Assembly (NCBI GenBank): GCA_029891345.1 | Contig: CM057009.1 | Coordinates: forward strand, 311,588,166-311,652,165 | Length of the DNA stretch: 64,000 nucleotides | Direction of reading: 5' to 3' | Source of the DNA: Dryococelus australis | Lineage: Eukaryota; Arthropoda; Insecta; Phasmatodea; Phasmatidae | Shown: one piece after another, positions 35,426 to 45,837 of the stretch | How the letters are laid out: each line of letters opens with the position of its first letter | Position numbering within the stretch: the stretch's first letter is position 1 | The notes under the pieces: generated by a model | What the model was told of the DNA's origin: nothing | What the model saw: the letters and a program-made list of their open reading frames with translations, nothing else | Database searches by the model: none | Position numbers and translations under genes: made by a program

Positions 35426-36058
35426 TCACCGGTGCGCGATAATGAACTGATCGAAGCCACTTCGGAACCAACCCTTTCGAGGTGGAAAGTCCTTGGTGAT
35501 GATGAGAAACCCATGCTGGTCATCCCAGCAACACAAGCAGATATTTTTAAAACTATCGAAAGTTATATCAGTGTTCACATGATCGGAGTATACATGACGG
35601 ACATTCAGGTTAACCATACGAAAGAGAATGAGGAATTTGGCATTGTCATGCAGAAGATGCTTCGGCATATGGTAGTACATCTAGCAGAGGTAAATCGCAT
35701 CCACAGCGACATGGTGACCAATGCTGAATTACTCTTGCATCGTGTTCTGCTTCTCACACATGACATCGTTGAATATGAACACAGAGTTAGGCCTAGCATC
35801 GGTCGGTGGCACAACGTCAGCATTGTAGCTAAATGGGAAATACTGAAGCCCATCCACAGTCTGTAGAACCTGTAACAGGCGAATGTATTTCAGGTTTTGG
35901 AGAAACTTCGAGTAGAGATACATGTTCTCGAAGCAGTGACCATTGGGATGCTCCAGACGGCTGAGGAGCACACACATCTTCCCACAGTTACTCGGACTGG
36001 CGATAATAGCACAAACAGGGTTCGGTAAAAGTTTCCCATGATGCGATTCCCAGGCCAT
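35426..36058 (-). pseudogene. FtsK/HerA-type packaging ATPase, frameshifted
   Basis: The 5' part (36058-35729) contains a Walker A-like loop (SPSNCGKM, where the last residue is normally Thr or Ser) and, about 70 residues on, a Walker B-like strand (SVFIFNDVM). The 3' part (35680-35426) continues in another frame with MPKHLLHDNAKFLILFRM, HVNTDITFDSF and FLIITKD. The order and spacing match the DNA-packaging ATPases of Polintons, adintoviruses and related dsDNA viruses, which pump DNA into the capsid using ATP. The frame break near 35700 and the altered Walker A residue show decay. Plus-strand open frames over the same region are antisense shadows. Confidence 0.75.
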
Positions 36059-36252
36059 AAATTATTCTTCAGTTGCGATGCTAACAGGAAGCATAGTAGT
36101 CAGGGGCACAATCTCTATCATACTGAGATAGGACTGCTAGACCACACGTACTTATGGTTGTGTAAAACAGGTAAAGGATACACATGCCGATCGCATAGCA
36201 TTAGTATGCAGTAATTCGTCGTGGGAGCAAGGACAAGAGGGGATGCGGACTG

Positions 36253-36540
36253 GTGAATACACTGATCGACGACCTTCTGTTCGAAGCGCATATTACCTGC
36301 TACAAATTGTGTGGGCCTGGTACCCAACTAGCAAGGAGATTGAAGCGACGGGACGTTCCAATTAACCCCCTCGACGAGGTGTGCTGGGAGCATGACATTG
36401 CATATGCGAAAAGTAGCAGGTTGAAGGATAGACACTCGGCGGACAGTATCCTCTCAGACAAAGCCTGCATGGTAGGTGTTTCGCCAGCATCTAAGCTCCG
36501 CAAACAGCTGGCAGCCTGGGAAGTGGCCAAGACCATGTGA
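36253..36540 (+). CDS. Phospholipase A2-like protein, 95 aa, intact ORF
   Basis: A complete frame with LCGPGT (calcium-binding loop) at residues 19-24 and CWEHDIAY (catalytic His-Asp) at about residues 43-50, the two signatures of the parvovirus VP1-type PLA2 domain also seen in insect genomes and adintovirus-like elements. In viruses the domain breaches endosomal membranes by cleaving phospholipids. There is no signal peptide, and the disulphide-rich scaffold of secreted PLA2 is absent. It is divergently transcribed from the ATPase, 194 bp away. Unlike its neighbours it has no stop or frameshift, so it may be recent, short enough to escape damage, or retained. Confidence 0.72.
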   Translation: MNTLIDDLLFEAHITCYKLCGPGTQLARRLKRRDVPINPLDEVCWEHDIAYAKSSRLKDRHSADSILSDKACMVGVSPASKLRKQLAAWEVAKTM

Positions 36541-36599
36541 GCGAAGGTGAAGCATGTAATGGGTTTGACATTCGGGAGGAAAAAGAAGACAGTTTTAAA

Positions 36600-37035
36600 G
36601 TATATTAGATATGAAATATGGAACAGCTAAAACAAGGGGAACTACAATGCTCACGCCAAGCATGAGGAGTCACAAACTTGTTCAGCATGAGTTACCTGGT
36701 GAAGGATGACTGAAAGTTGGATAAAAGAGCCTTGTGTATTTCGAACTAATGAAATGTTTTTTTATGTGTATGTGATGGGGTAATTAAGTATTTAATTTTT
36801 TAAATTGTAAGTATTTTAAAGATATTTTTAAGGGAGGGTTTTGTGTATGATGTATGCTGTATGACCTATGGAACAGGTAAAACAAGGGAGAACTATGCTG
36901 CTCATGCCAAGTGTGAAGGGGAGATACAAAGTCTCAGCTCCAAGCTTGTTCAGTATGAGTTACCTGGTGAAGAATGATTGAGAGATGGATAAATGAACCT
37001 TAAATATTTATAACAAACGAAATGTTTTTTATGTG
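36600..37035. repeat. Tandem duplication, ~250-bp period, beside the virus-like block
   Basis: ATATGGAACAGCTAAAACAA at about 36616 recurs as CTATGGAACAGGTAAAACAA at about 36866. Both are followed by CTTGTTCAG(C/T)ATGAGTTACC and later by TTTATGTGTATGTGATGGGG. The second unit has a 20-30 bp insertion. The pair lies right after the PLA2-like ORF and may belong to the element's end. Confidence 0.8.
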
Positions 37036-38315
37036 TATGTGATGGGGTGGTTTGGGTGTCTAGGTTAATTTTAAGACATATCATTTTAATAGTTGTTGGG
37101 TAAATGTGAGTTGATAACTAGTATTGTTTTCATATTTAGTTTTAAAAGTGTTTGTTTAGTCTGTGTTACTATTACTATCCAGTGTTGCTCCCTCTATATT
37201 AGATATATTAAAACAAATATCGGAATATGACAATATTAAGTATTTTTTGATGGTGTAAAATTCATTAATTTTTTTGGCATATTATTCATAAACTATTTTG
37301 ATGGTGTACACTAGTTTTGATGGTGTCGAGTAAGTCACAGACTTTTTAAGTATACTTAAGTTGTCAAGTTTTTAAAACTGGGCTTAAAACCGTATGTTAT
37401 GGTGTAAATGCAGTCTACTTACTCCAAATGTGTAGCTGGGAAAGATAGGCAAGGCGAGGTAGGGCCCAGAATATGGTGAATTGTATAGTGTAAGCGAGCT
37501 GTGTGATGGGAAATCTCCTGGTTGTTAGCTGGAGTTGGCTTAGTGTGGCAGGGTGTAGGGAAGGGGTGAAGTTCTCCCACTGGTGCGCAAGTGCGCCCAT
37601 AGCCACCCTGTGATAAAGGGGTGAAGGGGAGGTTGTCTTGGGCAGAATTGTGTCTGGATGGTGACACACAGAGTAGACTGCGACAGTTTACTGAACCATT
37701 CTCTTGCCTGCAGCTCCACAAGCAGCCCAAAACTTCGGCCCGCACGTGGTCTTATACTGCTCTATCACCACACTATTCAATCTCATCTGCTCTTCAGTCC
37801 TAAGATTTGCTTGCCCACCACATACTCCATTCTCTACTATATGCTACATGGTTTCATACACAAGGTTTTAGAATGACTCGTCCACATATTTTTTGTAAAA
37901 ACACATTGCTATAGTCGACTGATTTTCCTACATAAAGTAAGGTTCCCTAAAAAATATTATTTAAAAATAATAAATAATGTTAGTATTGATTACACCTATT
38001 ACATGATGAAGGAATAAAGTTTTGTTATTTTTCCATGTCTTCAAAACAACGAGTCAATTCAGTGTAATTTATTGTAATATTATAGCTATTTTAGAGGAAA
38101 CTATCGACACTTTTATTTAGTTAAAATGGGTGGCTCAATTTCCCTAATCTCCTTTCGTGCATGCTCCTTCTCCACATGAGACCTTCTTTAAAAGAACATT
38201 TCCAACAAACCACTACCAGCTTTAGCAGTTGTTCCTTGAAGGTCAAAACGGTACAAAAACAACAAAACATAGCTGTCTTCTATATCAAATATCTTAACAG
38301 TCCAAGACCTATCAT
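37036..38315. other. No gene seen
   Basis: AT-rich DNA; opposed open stretches at 37415-37876 are not recognisable. Confidence 0.55.
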
Positions 38316-38319
38316 CTTT

Positions 38320-38760
38320 ATTGACATCCTCAGTAAAAGATACAATATTACGATATACCTTCCTCTGGTAATAACCAGAAGAACAAATTCACCTCCGATT
38401 CATGTCAGGATTAAATATGCAAAAACACATAGTAAACACTGTTAATAATAATAAAAATTAATATAGTGTATGAAAAGGAATTAAACTATTAATACAACAT
38501 AGATGCATATATAAAAACAAGGTAAGAGTGCAAAAAAACCAAAAACAGAAATGTCCAGCATCAGCCCACACCTCCTACTTAAACCTACTCCCTTGGCATT
38601 TAACATGAGAATAGGAAACTCCATGGCAGCATTCTGTAGCTATAACACTGCCATGATGTTCTGGGATCTTATCACCGGGCGTACTTCCAGGCTCTACCAA
38701 GATGCCATTTCCAGGCGATAAACAACTTTCGGGCGATAAATAACTTCCAGTTACAACCAA
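38320..38760 (-). pseudogene. Two-exon gene segment, inverted copy (minus)
   Basis: On the minus strand a first exon-like block encodes ESCLSPGNG ... ECCHGVSYSHVKC (38760-38590). After a spacer, a second block contains SSGYYQRKVYRNIVSFTEDV (about 38420-38320). Both are homologous to the plus-strand blocks at 39505-39915 in matching frames. The second block has a stop codon where the plus copy has Cys, so this copy is decayed. The Cys/His pattern hints at metal binding, but the family is unknown to me. Confidence 0.55.
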
Positions 38761-39444
38761 GTGTACTGCACTATCGCAACTGATAACAACATCCTGCTAC
38801 ATGCAACACACACACAAGTGCAAACATGTCGGCCAACATAAACATTTGTTCCACCTACTTAACATACATAATTACACCTTTCATGTATGTTAAAGGGATC
38901 ACATCGAGAAGAAAAGAGAGGGGAATGAATTTAACTCTTCTTGCATGTCTTTTGTCAATGTAAAGTTATTAATATATATTTCTGTATACCATGTTGGATG
39001 TTTCCCTAAGGAAGCTCCATAAATATTTGCTATTAATTTTAATAATAGGATTTTTAAAGGATGACAAAGGTTTGCCTCATGTATCTGTAAATAGGAGTAC
39101 TTTATATATGGGTTTGTATAATTATGGCCATAATAATGTTTTAGGTGATATTAAAATAGACAATTTGCAAGTACAGTGATGTATATTGAGGTGTAGACAA
39201 AATATGAGGTTTTACTTTTATCCATGTTTACGTATGTATTCATACAAGGTAATTGGTATTGTTATTAAAGAAAAGAATTGGTAAGGTATTCTGACTGTGT
39301 GAATGTAGTGTTATTGTATTAAATTTAAAACAATTATATTGGACAAAGTAATTTGGGCACTGAAAATAGTGCCTCTAAAATTTATGTTTCTGAAACACCT
39401 TTATCTTTTAGTATTGACACCTATTTTGTATTTGCTTTTTGTAG

Positions 39445-39930
39445 CCCGAATGGAGAAAAATGACGGGTGTGAACCGAAATATTTGGGCTGAATTTATTGA
39501 AGACCAAAAGTTGTTTATCACCCAGAAGTGGCAGCTCGATGGGGCCTGGAAGTACATCCTGTGATGAGGCCTCAATACAGAGTGGCAGCATTATTAATAC
39601 AGAGCACTGCCGAGGAGTTTCCCATTTGCATGTTAAATGCCCAGCAAAAAGGTAAAATCAGTAGGTGCGGGCTCATCCAGAAATTTTCTGTTTTCTGTTT
39701 TTTTTTTTTGTGTTCTTAACTTGTTTTGAGTTATGTATCTAAGTTGTATTAATAATTTTATTCCTTTTTGCATATTATATTCATTTTTACGATTATGAAA
39801 AATATTGTTTAATTGATTTTTCAGATTTCATCCTGACATGAATTGGAGGTGCATTCATTCTTCTGGTTATTACCCAAGGAAGGTTTATCGTAATATTGTG
39901 TATTTTACTAAGTGCATGCTTGTATACCTT
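39445..39930 (+). pseudogene. Two-exon gene segment, plus copy
   Basis: TTTGCTTTTTGTAG ends at 39444 as a good splice acceptor. The block following it includes the frame KSCLSPRSG ... GVSHLHVKC (about 39510-39645) and ends at an AAAAG/GTAAAAT donor near 39650. A second acceptor TGATTTTTCAG precedes PDMNWRC and SSGYYPRKVYRNIVYFTK (39832-39900), and a third, TTTTATATTGCAG, ends at about 40060. The arrangement implies an intron-containing gene rather than a retrocopy. A stop lies upstream in the same frame of the first block. It may be the 5' part of the gene continuing at 40.3-42.7 kb. Confidence 0.45.
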
Positions 39931-40324
39931 CTATTAGTATGTTAGGTAGGTCAAGCCTTATTTATTGTGATGTCAAATTTATAATAATGTTTAATAGTCT
40001 TTACAGGTTTTCCATGCTAAACAAAGTAGGACCTACATACACTGTAATTTTATATTGCAGGGAAAATTAATACAGCAGTACCAAGTCATACTGAAAGTAA
40101 TGGGATGCATTCAGAATGATGTTGCACTAAATATGACCATTCAAAAGATCCTCGTCAAAAGATTCACCATGCAGAAATAACTGATATACATCTGAAAAAT
40201 CATTATTCCTGCTTACAGTCTCAGAATCTGCAAAGGACTTGGAAATTGCAGCACATGACAGAGCTCAGGTGGAGTACATTCAAGCCATGGGAGAGGAACA
40301 AGATATTCATAATATTCTGAAGTA

Positions 40325-41108
40325 ATGGCAGACAAAATTCAGTCAGTGGAAAATACTATTGTAGTTCTGGCTGAGAACCCACAGTTCCCAACACAGCATT
40401 CTGGAGTACCAAATCATTTCATGCAAGCACCAATACAGGATGATGAAACTGCTCTGCATGATACTGAAGCACAGAGGAAACAAAGTCTACCACTACTAGA
40501 TGACTATATAACACCAACAAAATATCCAGCAGCAGGGGGAAAGTTTCCTGAAGACACAGTAGATAAACCTACAATACTGGCAGAGTTCTCTGGCGCTATC
40601 GAGAATATCAAAGCTCAATTAAGTTCCATCAGCTAGGAAAAAATCACTCTACAATAACATTTATAGGAGTGATCATTTTATTCCCAATACAAAAAGTGCT
40701 ATGGTTGTTGACCTTGATATCCCTACCGGATGTGAAGTAACATTATCTTAGCAGTTACTCAAATAACACACTACTGAAGAATCACACTTCATAACAATGG
40801 CCACGAAAGAAGAATGGAATGATGGTATTGATCCAGCTTGTTGTAAGAGTTACTATGACCTTTACAGGGGTACTGCCACGAGGACTTATCAGTCTATTGG
40901 AACTAGACTAAATGACGACAGCAGTGTTAACATCATGGGAGATGAAACAGTTGCAGATGAAGAAGAATATGATTATATCCACACACTGCAATAAGATATT
41001 ATTTTGTGCAATGAGAAGGTGAGCAGTGATATTCCCGAAAATATTGATGCTCCTAGGACTGGGACTCCTAATGAAATCGATGTGAATGACTCTGACAATC
41101 ATGAAGCT
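40325..41108 (+). pseudogene. Acidic N-terminal region possibly linked to the DUF7869-like gene
   Basis: Two open pieces are seen: 40325-40636 (MADKIQSVENTIVVL ...) and 40797-40994, then an acidic run to about 41108. They are hydrophilic and rich in Asp/Glu/Thr with no domain I recognise. Their position directly before the DUF7869-like region on the same strand suggests a linker or N-terminal part, or simply separate remnants. Confidence 0.3.
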
Positions 41109-41109
41109 A

Positions 41110-42693
41110 TAATAGAGAATGAATAAACAATCTGTAATAGTGAAGTGGTATGAAGACCAAGAAAAATGGGGAGAAATCCCGCAAAATGGAATAAACATGT
41201 TAAGAAAAGAAAGGTGTATTGCGGCGAAGAATATACAACAGGGAGTGGAAATGTATGGCCATCGTATCCGTGTCTTCAAAAGTTTCTTCATGAAGACATG
41301 TGATTTAAATGCAACATTCTTAACAACTGTTAAAAAACAATGATATCAAAATAAACCATTAGTAATTGAAGAAGACTTGAGAGGTAAGCATAAAAATAAG
41401 AAGAAACTCGATGAAACCATTGTCCAAGACATTAGAGACCATATTAATTTGTTCCCTAGAATTGACATGCATTACTGCAGAAAAGGTAATGACAGAGAAT
41501 TTATTGATGGTGGTCTTGATATTTCGCAAATATACTGATTGTATGTTGAGGAATGCCAGACAGAATCTTCCAAACCCTTCACATTAAAACGCAAGTATCA
41601 ATATGTATTCAATACAGAGTTCAATATAGCTTTATTCCGCTCAAAGAAAGATCTGTTCTCACAAAGCACTTCATACGAAAACAGTTCACAAGAAGAGGAG
41701 ATACAACTGCAGCAGAAGTATGATGATCACCAAAAGGAAAAAAACCTTTCAAGGGAAGTTAAGGAGAGCAACATTGCAGCAAGTAGAGATCAAACATATG
41801 ATAATATAGTTGCTTGTTTCGACATGGAAGCTGTCATTCCATTACCATGTGGGAATGTCTCCATATTCTTCTATAAGAGAAAGCTAAATGCATTAAATTT
41901 CACCATTTATGATGCAACAAATGAGTAAGGCCACTGCTATTTTTGGCACGAAGTTGTTTGTAATCGAGGAGTAATTGAGAGAGCCTCGTTCTTGTACGAC
42001 ATTCTGCAAAGTGTAGATGCAAAAATCCACATCATATTTACTCTGATGATTGCACGGGTCAAAACAAGAACAAATATCTCACATCAATGTATTTTTATGC
42101 TGTCCAAAATCTTGATATTCAATGTATTGCTCAAAAATACCTCATTGCCGGGCACACTAAAAATGATGGTGATGCCACACACTCTCTCATTGAGAGGAAG
42201 AAGAAACAAACATCAAAGAGAGGCCCTTTATTTGTTCCGAGCCAGATTGCAACAATTTTATAAGTTGCTAAAACCACAGGGAAACCATACAAAGTACAGC
42301 AAGTTGATACTACAGCTATACTTGATTGGAAGTCCTTCTAATCAATCAACTGCAAGAAAATAATGTCTGAGCACAAAAATAAAGTGATCTAGAACCAGGT
42401 TAAGGTTTTCGAGGTGAGAAAAAATGCTCCAAGCATAATTTTCTACAAAACGCCATACGAGAAAGAAGACATGAAGGAGATATTAGTTCCCGAATCCAGG
42501 TCAAGAGGACGACAGTCAAAAAACTCACAGCTACCTGCTTACAGTGAGCCTCCAAAAATAACAGTAGCCAAGAAAAAACCTCTGTTATAGCTCTGCAGCA
42601 ATTTGCACATCCCAAAAGTGTACCACTTCTTCTACGAGCAACTCCAGACTGCCTCTTGTAGAACTGCAAGTGCAGAAAGTGATTCAGACTAGT
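41110..42693 (+). pseudogene. DUF7869-like (transposon-associated) protein, decayed
   Basis: Pieces in changing frames form a consistent series. There is a basic GRNPAKWNKHVKKRK, then DLRGKHKNKKKLDE and FPRIDMHYCRKGNDREF, then KYQYVFNTEFNIALF (41539-41700). ACFDMEAVIPLPCGN follows, then GHCYFWHEVVCNRGV, DDCTGQNKNKYLTSMYFY and IAGHTKNDGDATHSLIERKK (about 42050-42200), and a C-terminal tail ending near 42693. The Asp pair, the GQNKN motif and AGHT-D-D motif are features I associate with the DUF7869 group, multicopy in arthropods and probably mobile; the catalytic role is unproven. In-frame stops replace conserved codons and at least three frameshifts occur. The family name is from memory of its pattern and needs an HMM search. 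Confidence 0.55.
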
Positions 42694-43275
42694 GAAGTGT
42701 TCAGTCCATTTTCTCCTTCATTTGGGAATTATTGTCTTTAAAAATTATGATCAATGTGCAATACAGTACTTCTATATTACATCACTTTAATACACTTGAC
42801 TATCAATTATCTTTTGTCGTCTGACATTAAGCAAGTATATACAAATAATGTGAATTATAATTTCAAGTTATATTATTTTACACATAACTACAACAAATGT
42901 AAGAAAGTGAGTCAAAAAACTTATATTAGTTGTTCTAAACTGCAACAACTATTGTAACAGCTGATCTTAAATAGACTACAGTAACAATGTCATATAGTAA
43001 CAACTGAGAATAATTTGTAACATGTCAAACCCAATACATTTTAAGGTATTTCAATACTGTAATAATGCAAAATATTGTTATTTTTGCAGCTAAAACCAGA
43101 AAAGTAATGCCGTATTTGTATCTTTAAGTTTTTCATATTAAAATCAAATTGTCATTACAGTATTTACATGGGTTGAACAATTAGCATGGACATTTCCTGA
43201 ATTGTGTGTGTGTACCAAAAGCTAAAACTCCATGTTCCCAAGTACAGAACATTTTGCGATGTTACACTGTTGAAC
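42694..43275. other. No gene seen
   Basis: Very AT-rich spacer without recognisable features. Confidence 0.6.
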
Positions 43276-43277
43276 TA

Positions 43278-43429
43278 GCACAGCGATATCTAATGGATAT
43301 CCAGTAAGTGGTACAAACTGGTATCTACAACAGGCTATCCAATTGATATAAATTAGAGAGTCACTACAGGATTTAAATGACTTTAATATATTGTGGGCAT
43401 AATTAGGATATCCTGTGGATATACTGTGC
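43278..43429. mobile_element. 152-bp MITE with TA target duplication
   Basis: The left GCACAGCGATATCTAATGGA and right end (reverse complement GCACAGTATATCCACAGGAT) form terminal inverted repeats with paired GATATCC motifs. TA flanks both sides (43276-43277 and 43430-43431). It is unrelated to the longer MITE families A and B. Confidence 0.7.
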
Positions 43430-43633
43430 TATGTGAAGTAATAGTGGATATAAGGTATTTTAATATTATAAATAATAGCAGTGTGAACAAATTAAAACTA
43501 GAATTAAGTTATTTTATTTATATTGAGACACCTGTCCTTCACAAACACAGATACAGCCCTCTTGGGGTTTTGCAAAAAAAATTGTACATGATTGCCGTAT
43601 GATATAGGTCTACAAGCAAGAAATTGGATATAT

Positions 43634-44491
43634 TGTTATGGGCTACAACTGTCACTGGCCGCCAGCTCACGTTACGCGCTGCTTTACGTGACCCACCTCA
43701 TCACTCACCTCATCCAGACAGACGCACTCACCGCCTCGCTACTCCACCTCCTCCTGGGGAAGCCCGGGAATAATTGAGAGCGGCGAGACACGGCTGACGT
43801 CAACCCCTCATCCTGCCACTGTTGAGTAGCCGAGAAACATATAGAAGGCGCAAGAATATTCTCGGAATTAGGACACTCGGTTCAATGCACGATTTAGAAA
43901 AATTGATGGGTGATGGCCTACAACCCAATAAATACTGCAGTGGTCCAGCTGCCAGCAGTCTTTGACGATGGCCATCTAGCTGAGTGCGGGCAGGAAATCA
44001 GGTTTGTACGATGACTATGGGAAAGGTGTTCTTGGTGTGAATGAACGAGACTACGTGAAACCCGATGAGAGAAGCCTAATGTGCGTGAGGGCGCTCGGAA
44101 AACTGTAGAGCGTTGCGGACTGGCGAGTCATGGACTAAACTGAGGTGGGACTGAATGTATACATAATAAGGATATTATTGTAAATATTGGAACCATCACA
44201 TAATTTATAAAATTATTGAATAAGTTTTGATGCAATTTATATTGGGACTAATTTTTATATATTTAATTTAAATGGTATCTTTGAAGTAAATTATAAATTG
44301 TATTAATTTAAGTCATTGTTGTAAACAGTAAGTGAAATCAATTTATTGTGAGATTTTGAGTCCAGAGAATTTTGTTTGTAGTTATTGTAAATAAAATTAG
44401 GAAATTATAATTAACTCTATGATTTGACTGAGACCTCCATATCTAAACTAACTTGGTTTTGCCCACCGACTGTGAGAGAGAAATTGTAACA
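43634..44491 (+). mobile_element. 5' LTR of a Ty3/Gypsy-type retrotransposon (858 bp)
   Basis: It begins TGTTATGGG and ends TTGTAACA, giving the short TGTTA/TAACA inverted termini of an LTR. It is homologous throughout to the solo LTR at 54300-55175 and to 55313-55900, sharing CAAGAATATTCTCGGAATTA, GGGCGCTCGGAAAACT and ATGGACTAAACTGAGGTGGG. An AATAAATACTGC TATA-like region (about 43929) and AATAAA near 44391 could serve as promoter and polyadenylation signals. No 3' LTR was found, so this copy is truncated. Confidence 0.82.
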
Positions 44492-44509
44492 CCGGTGTCA
44501 GAAGTGGGA
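44492..44509 (+). other. Primer-binding site, tRNA-Leu type
   Basis: CCGGTGTCAGAAGTGGGA directly follows the LTR end. TGTCAGAAGTGGGA is complementary to the 3' end of an insect tRNA-Leu (…TCCCACTTCTGACA). It would prime minus-strand DNA synthesis. Confidence 0.7.
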
Positions 44510-44637
44510 AGAAGGCATTTTATTTAAAATCAAAAATTGTAATAATGATTACAATATAATATTAAATGGTGGTATAATTTGGTAATAATATGTCCAGGAA
44601 TTATTTTGACATTTACTTGTGAATGCTAACTAGGAAA

Positions 44638-45438
44638 ATGTCGGTGGAGACAGAAGACCTCCGCGCTTTGACAGAAGCACTGGGTAGCCGAATAAATAGT
44701 GTTATTGAAATATAAAAGCAATAAATAGTGTCAATGAAAATGTAAAAAGTCGAATTAGTAGGGTTAATGAAAATGTAGACAGCCGAATTAGTAGTGTTAG
44801 TTAAAATGCAAATAGCCAAATTATTAGCATTATTGAACTTTTAGATAAGAAAATAGACTGTGAATGAAAATGTGGAAAGAAAAACAGACAGTATGAACGA
44901 AAATGTAAACCGAAAAATAGTAGGTGTAAGCGTATTAGTGAACAATAAAAAAGGCTGTGTGGACAAGAAAATTGAGAGTGTGAGGGACAGTGTTAAAGAA
45001 AGGATGGACAGTGTTAATGAGATGTTAGACAGTGTCGAGGGTAAGGTGGAAAAGGAAGTGAGCGTCCTCAAAAGGGAATGGCAGTAATTCCTGCAGCAGC
45101 AGAGAAGAAGGCATGCAGCTGCTGAGGAGGAGCCGAGTTCGACTCATAATGAGCCGGCGAATGCTTGCAGCGAGGAGAAAATTGTGGTAGCCGCCAAGAC
45201 AGCTATCTCAGGAGAAGTCCAGCAGTTCTGCAGTGTGGGTACGCCACAGCCTAGGGCGGGTAAAGGCGGGATCACAATAAAGACAGCCCCCTACGATGGA
45301 CAGACTCCTTGGTGCGAATACAAGCACCAGCTAGAGATTGTTGCCACACTGAATGGCTGGACGGAAGAGCAACGGGCATACTACCTGGTGGCTCTACTGA
45401 GGGGAGCTGCATTGAACATACTGCAGCCGCTGCAATAA
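44638..45438 (+). pseudogene. Gag of the Gypsy-type element, decayed and truncated
   Basis: It starts at ATG with MSVETEDLRALTEALGS and passes through a region of short repeated units (NENV...K, heptad-like, 44700-45085) broken by stops and frameshifts. It then gives TAISGEVQQF and a conserved capsid-like segment APYDGQTPWCEYKHQLEIVA, LNGWTEEQRAYYLVALLRGA (45184-45438), which fits Gag of Gypsy/mdg-type elements. Zinc knuckle, protease, RT and integrase regions are absent, so the element is broken soon after. Confidence 0.72.
44700..45060 (+). repeat. Short degenerate repeats within gag
   Basis: GTTAATGAAAATGTA-like units (about 40-60 bp apart, with AGCCGAATTAGTAGTGTTAG variants) recur from about 44700 to 44950, followed by GACAGTGTTAA-type units to 45040. 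They would encode a coiled-coil-like segment. Confidence 0.55.
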
Positions 45439-45439
45439 C

Positions 45440-45782
45440 GACGTTGACTAGAATACCCCACAGTGCAATGATACCTGATATGCTGACTCCACCTCCAATG
45501 CTCGGGCCAAGGCATCCTGCATGGTGTGAGGCGCAGCCAACTGCACATCTTACCGCAGTTCGGTGTCACTTATATTTTGTCTGTAAATTACAATATATGA
45601 ATTTCTAATTAATATTAGAAATAACAGAGAGAAGATAGGTGTGTTGTTAACGCCTACTAAGAAATAGATCTTATGTAAAATATTATTACACTGAGTGCAC
45701 ACGAATGCGGTGCGTTGTCCCTTTGAGTAATTTTCCACACACGGTTAAGCTTAGCCTGCATTAGGCGGAGGAATATCCTGGA
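45440..45782. other. No gene seen
   Basis: Sequence after the gag truncation point. No further retrotransposon coding sequence was recognised. Confidence 0.5.
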
Positions 45783-45837
45783 AGTAGAACTTTAGCAGGG
45801 CTTCAGAAAAGTTGGAAGTAACCGCGAATGTACTATA
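45783..45837. mobile_element. Possible MITE family B end fragment
   Basis: AGTAGAACTTTAGCAGGGCT followed by CAGAAAAGTTG and ACCGCGAAT is similar to the right ends of the long MITEs. A similar fragment occurs at about 1576-1610. The match is degenerate. Confidence 0.35.

Larger units (their letters stand above)
31150..37035. mobile_element. Decayed Polinton/Maverick- or adintovirus-like endogenous element
   Basis: One block holds a retroviral-type integrase with a chromodomain-like tail, a packaging-type ATPase, a PLA2-like ORF, a coiled-coil/membrane protein and two further proteins. Five genes run on minus and one on plus. Integrase plus packaging ATPase is the hallmark of Polinton-type elements, and PLA2-like genes are known from adintovirus relatives. 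No protein-primed DNA polymerase, protease or capsid gene was recognised, so it is either truncated or a distinct lineage. Direct repeats at 31.2-31.8 and 36.6-37.0 kb flank it, but no inverted ends or target duplication were identified; boundaries are approximate. Confidence 0.68.

Noticed and set aside
35291..35866. 191-codon plus-strand open frame
   Set aside because: It is antisense to the ATPase pseudogene on the minus strand, whose conserved motifs explain the openness.
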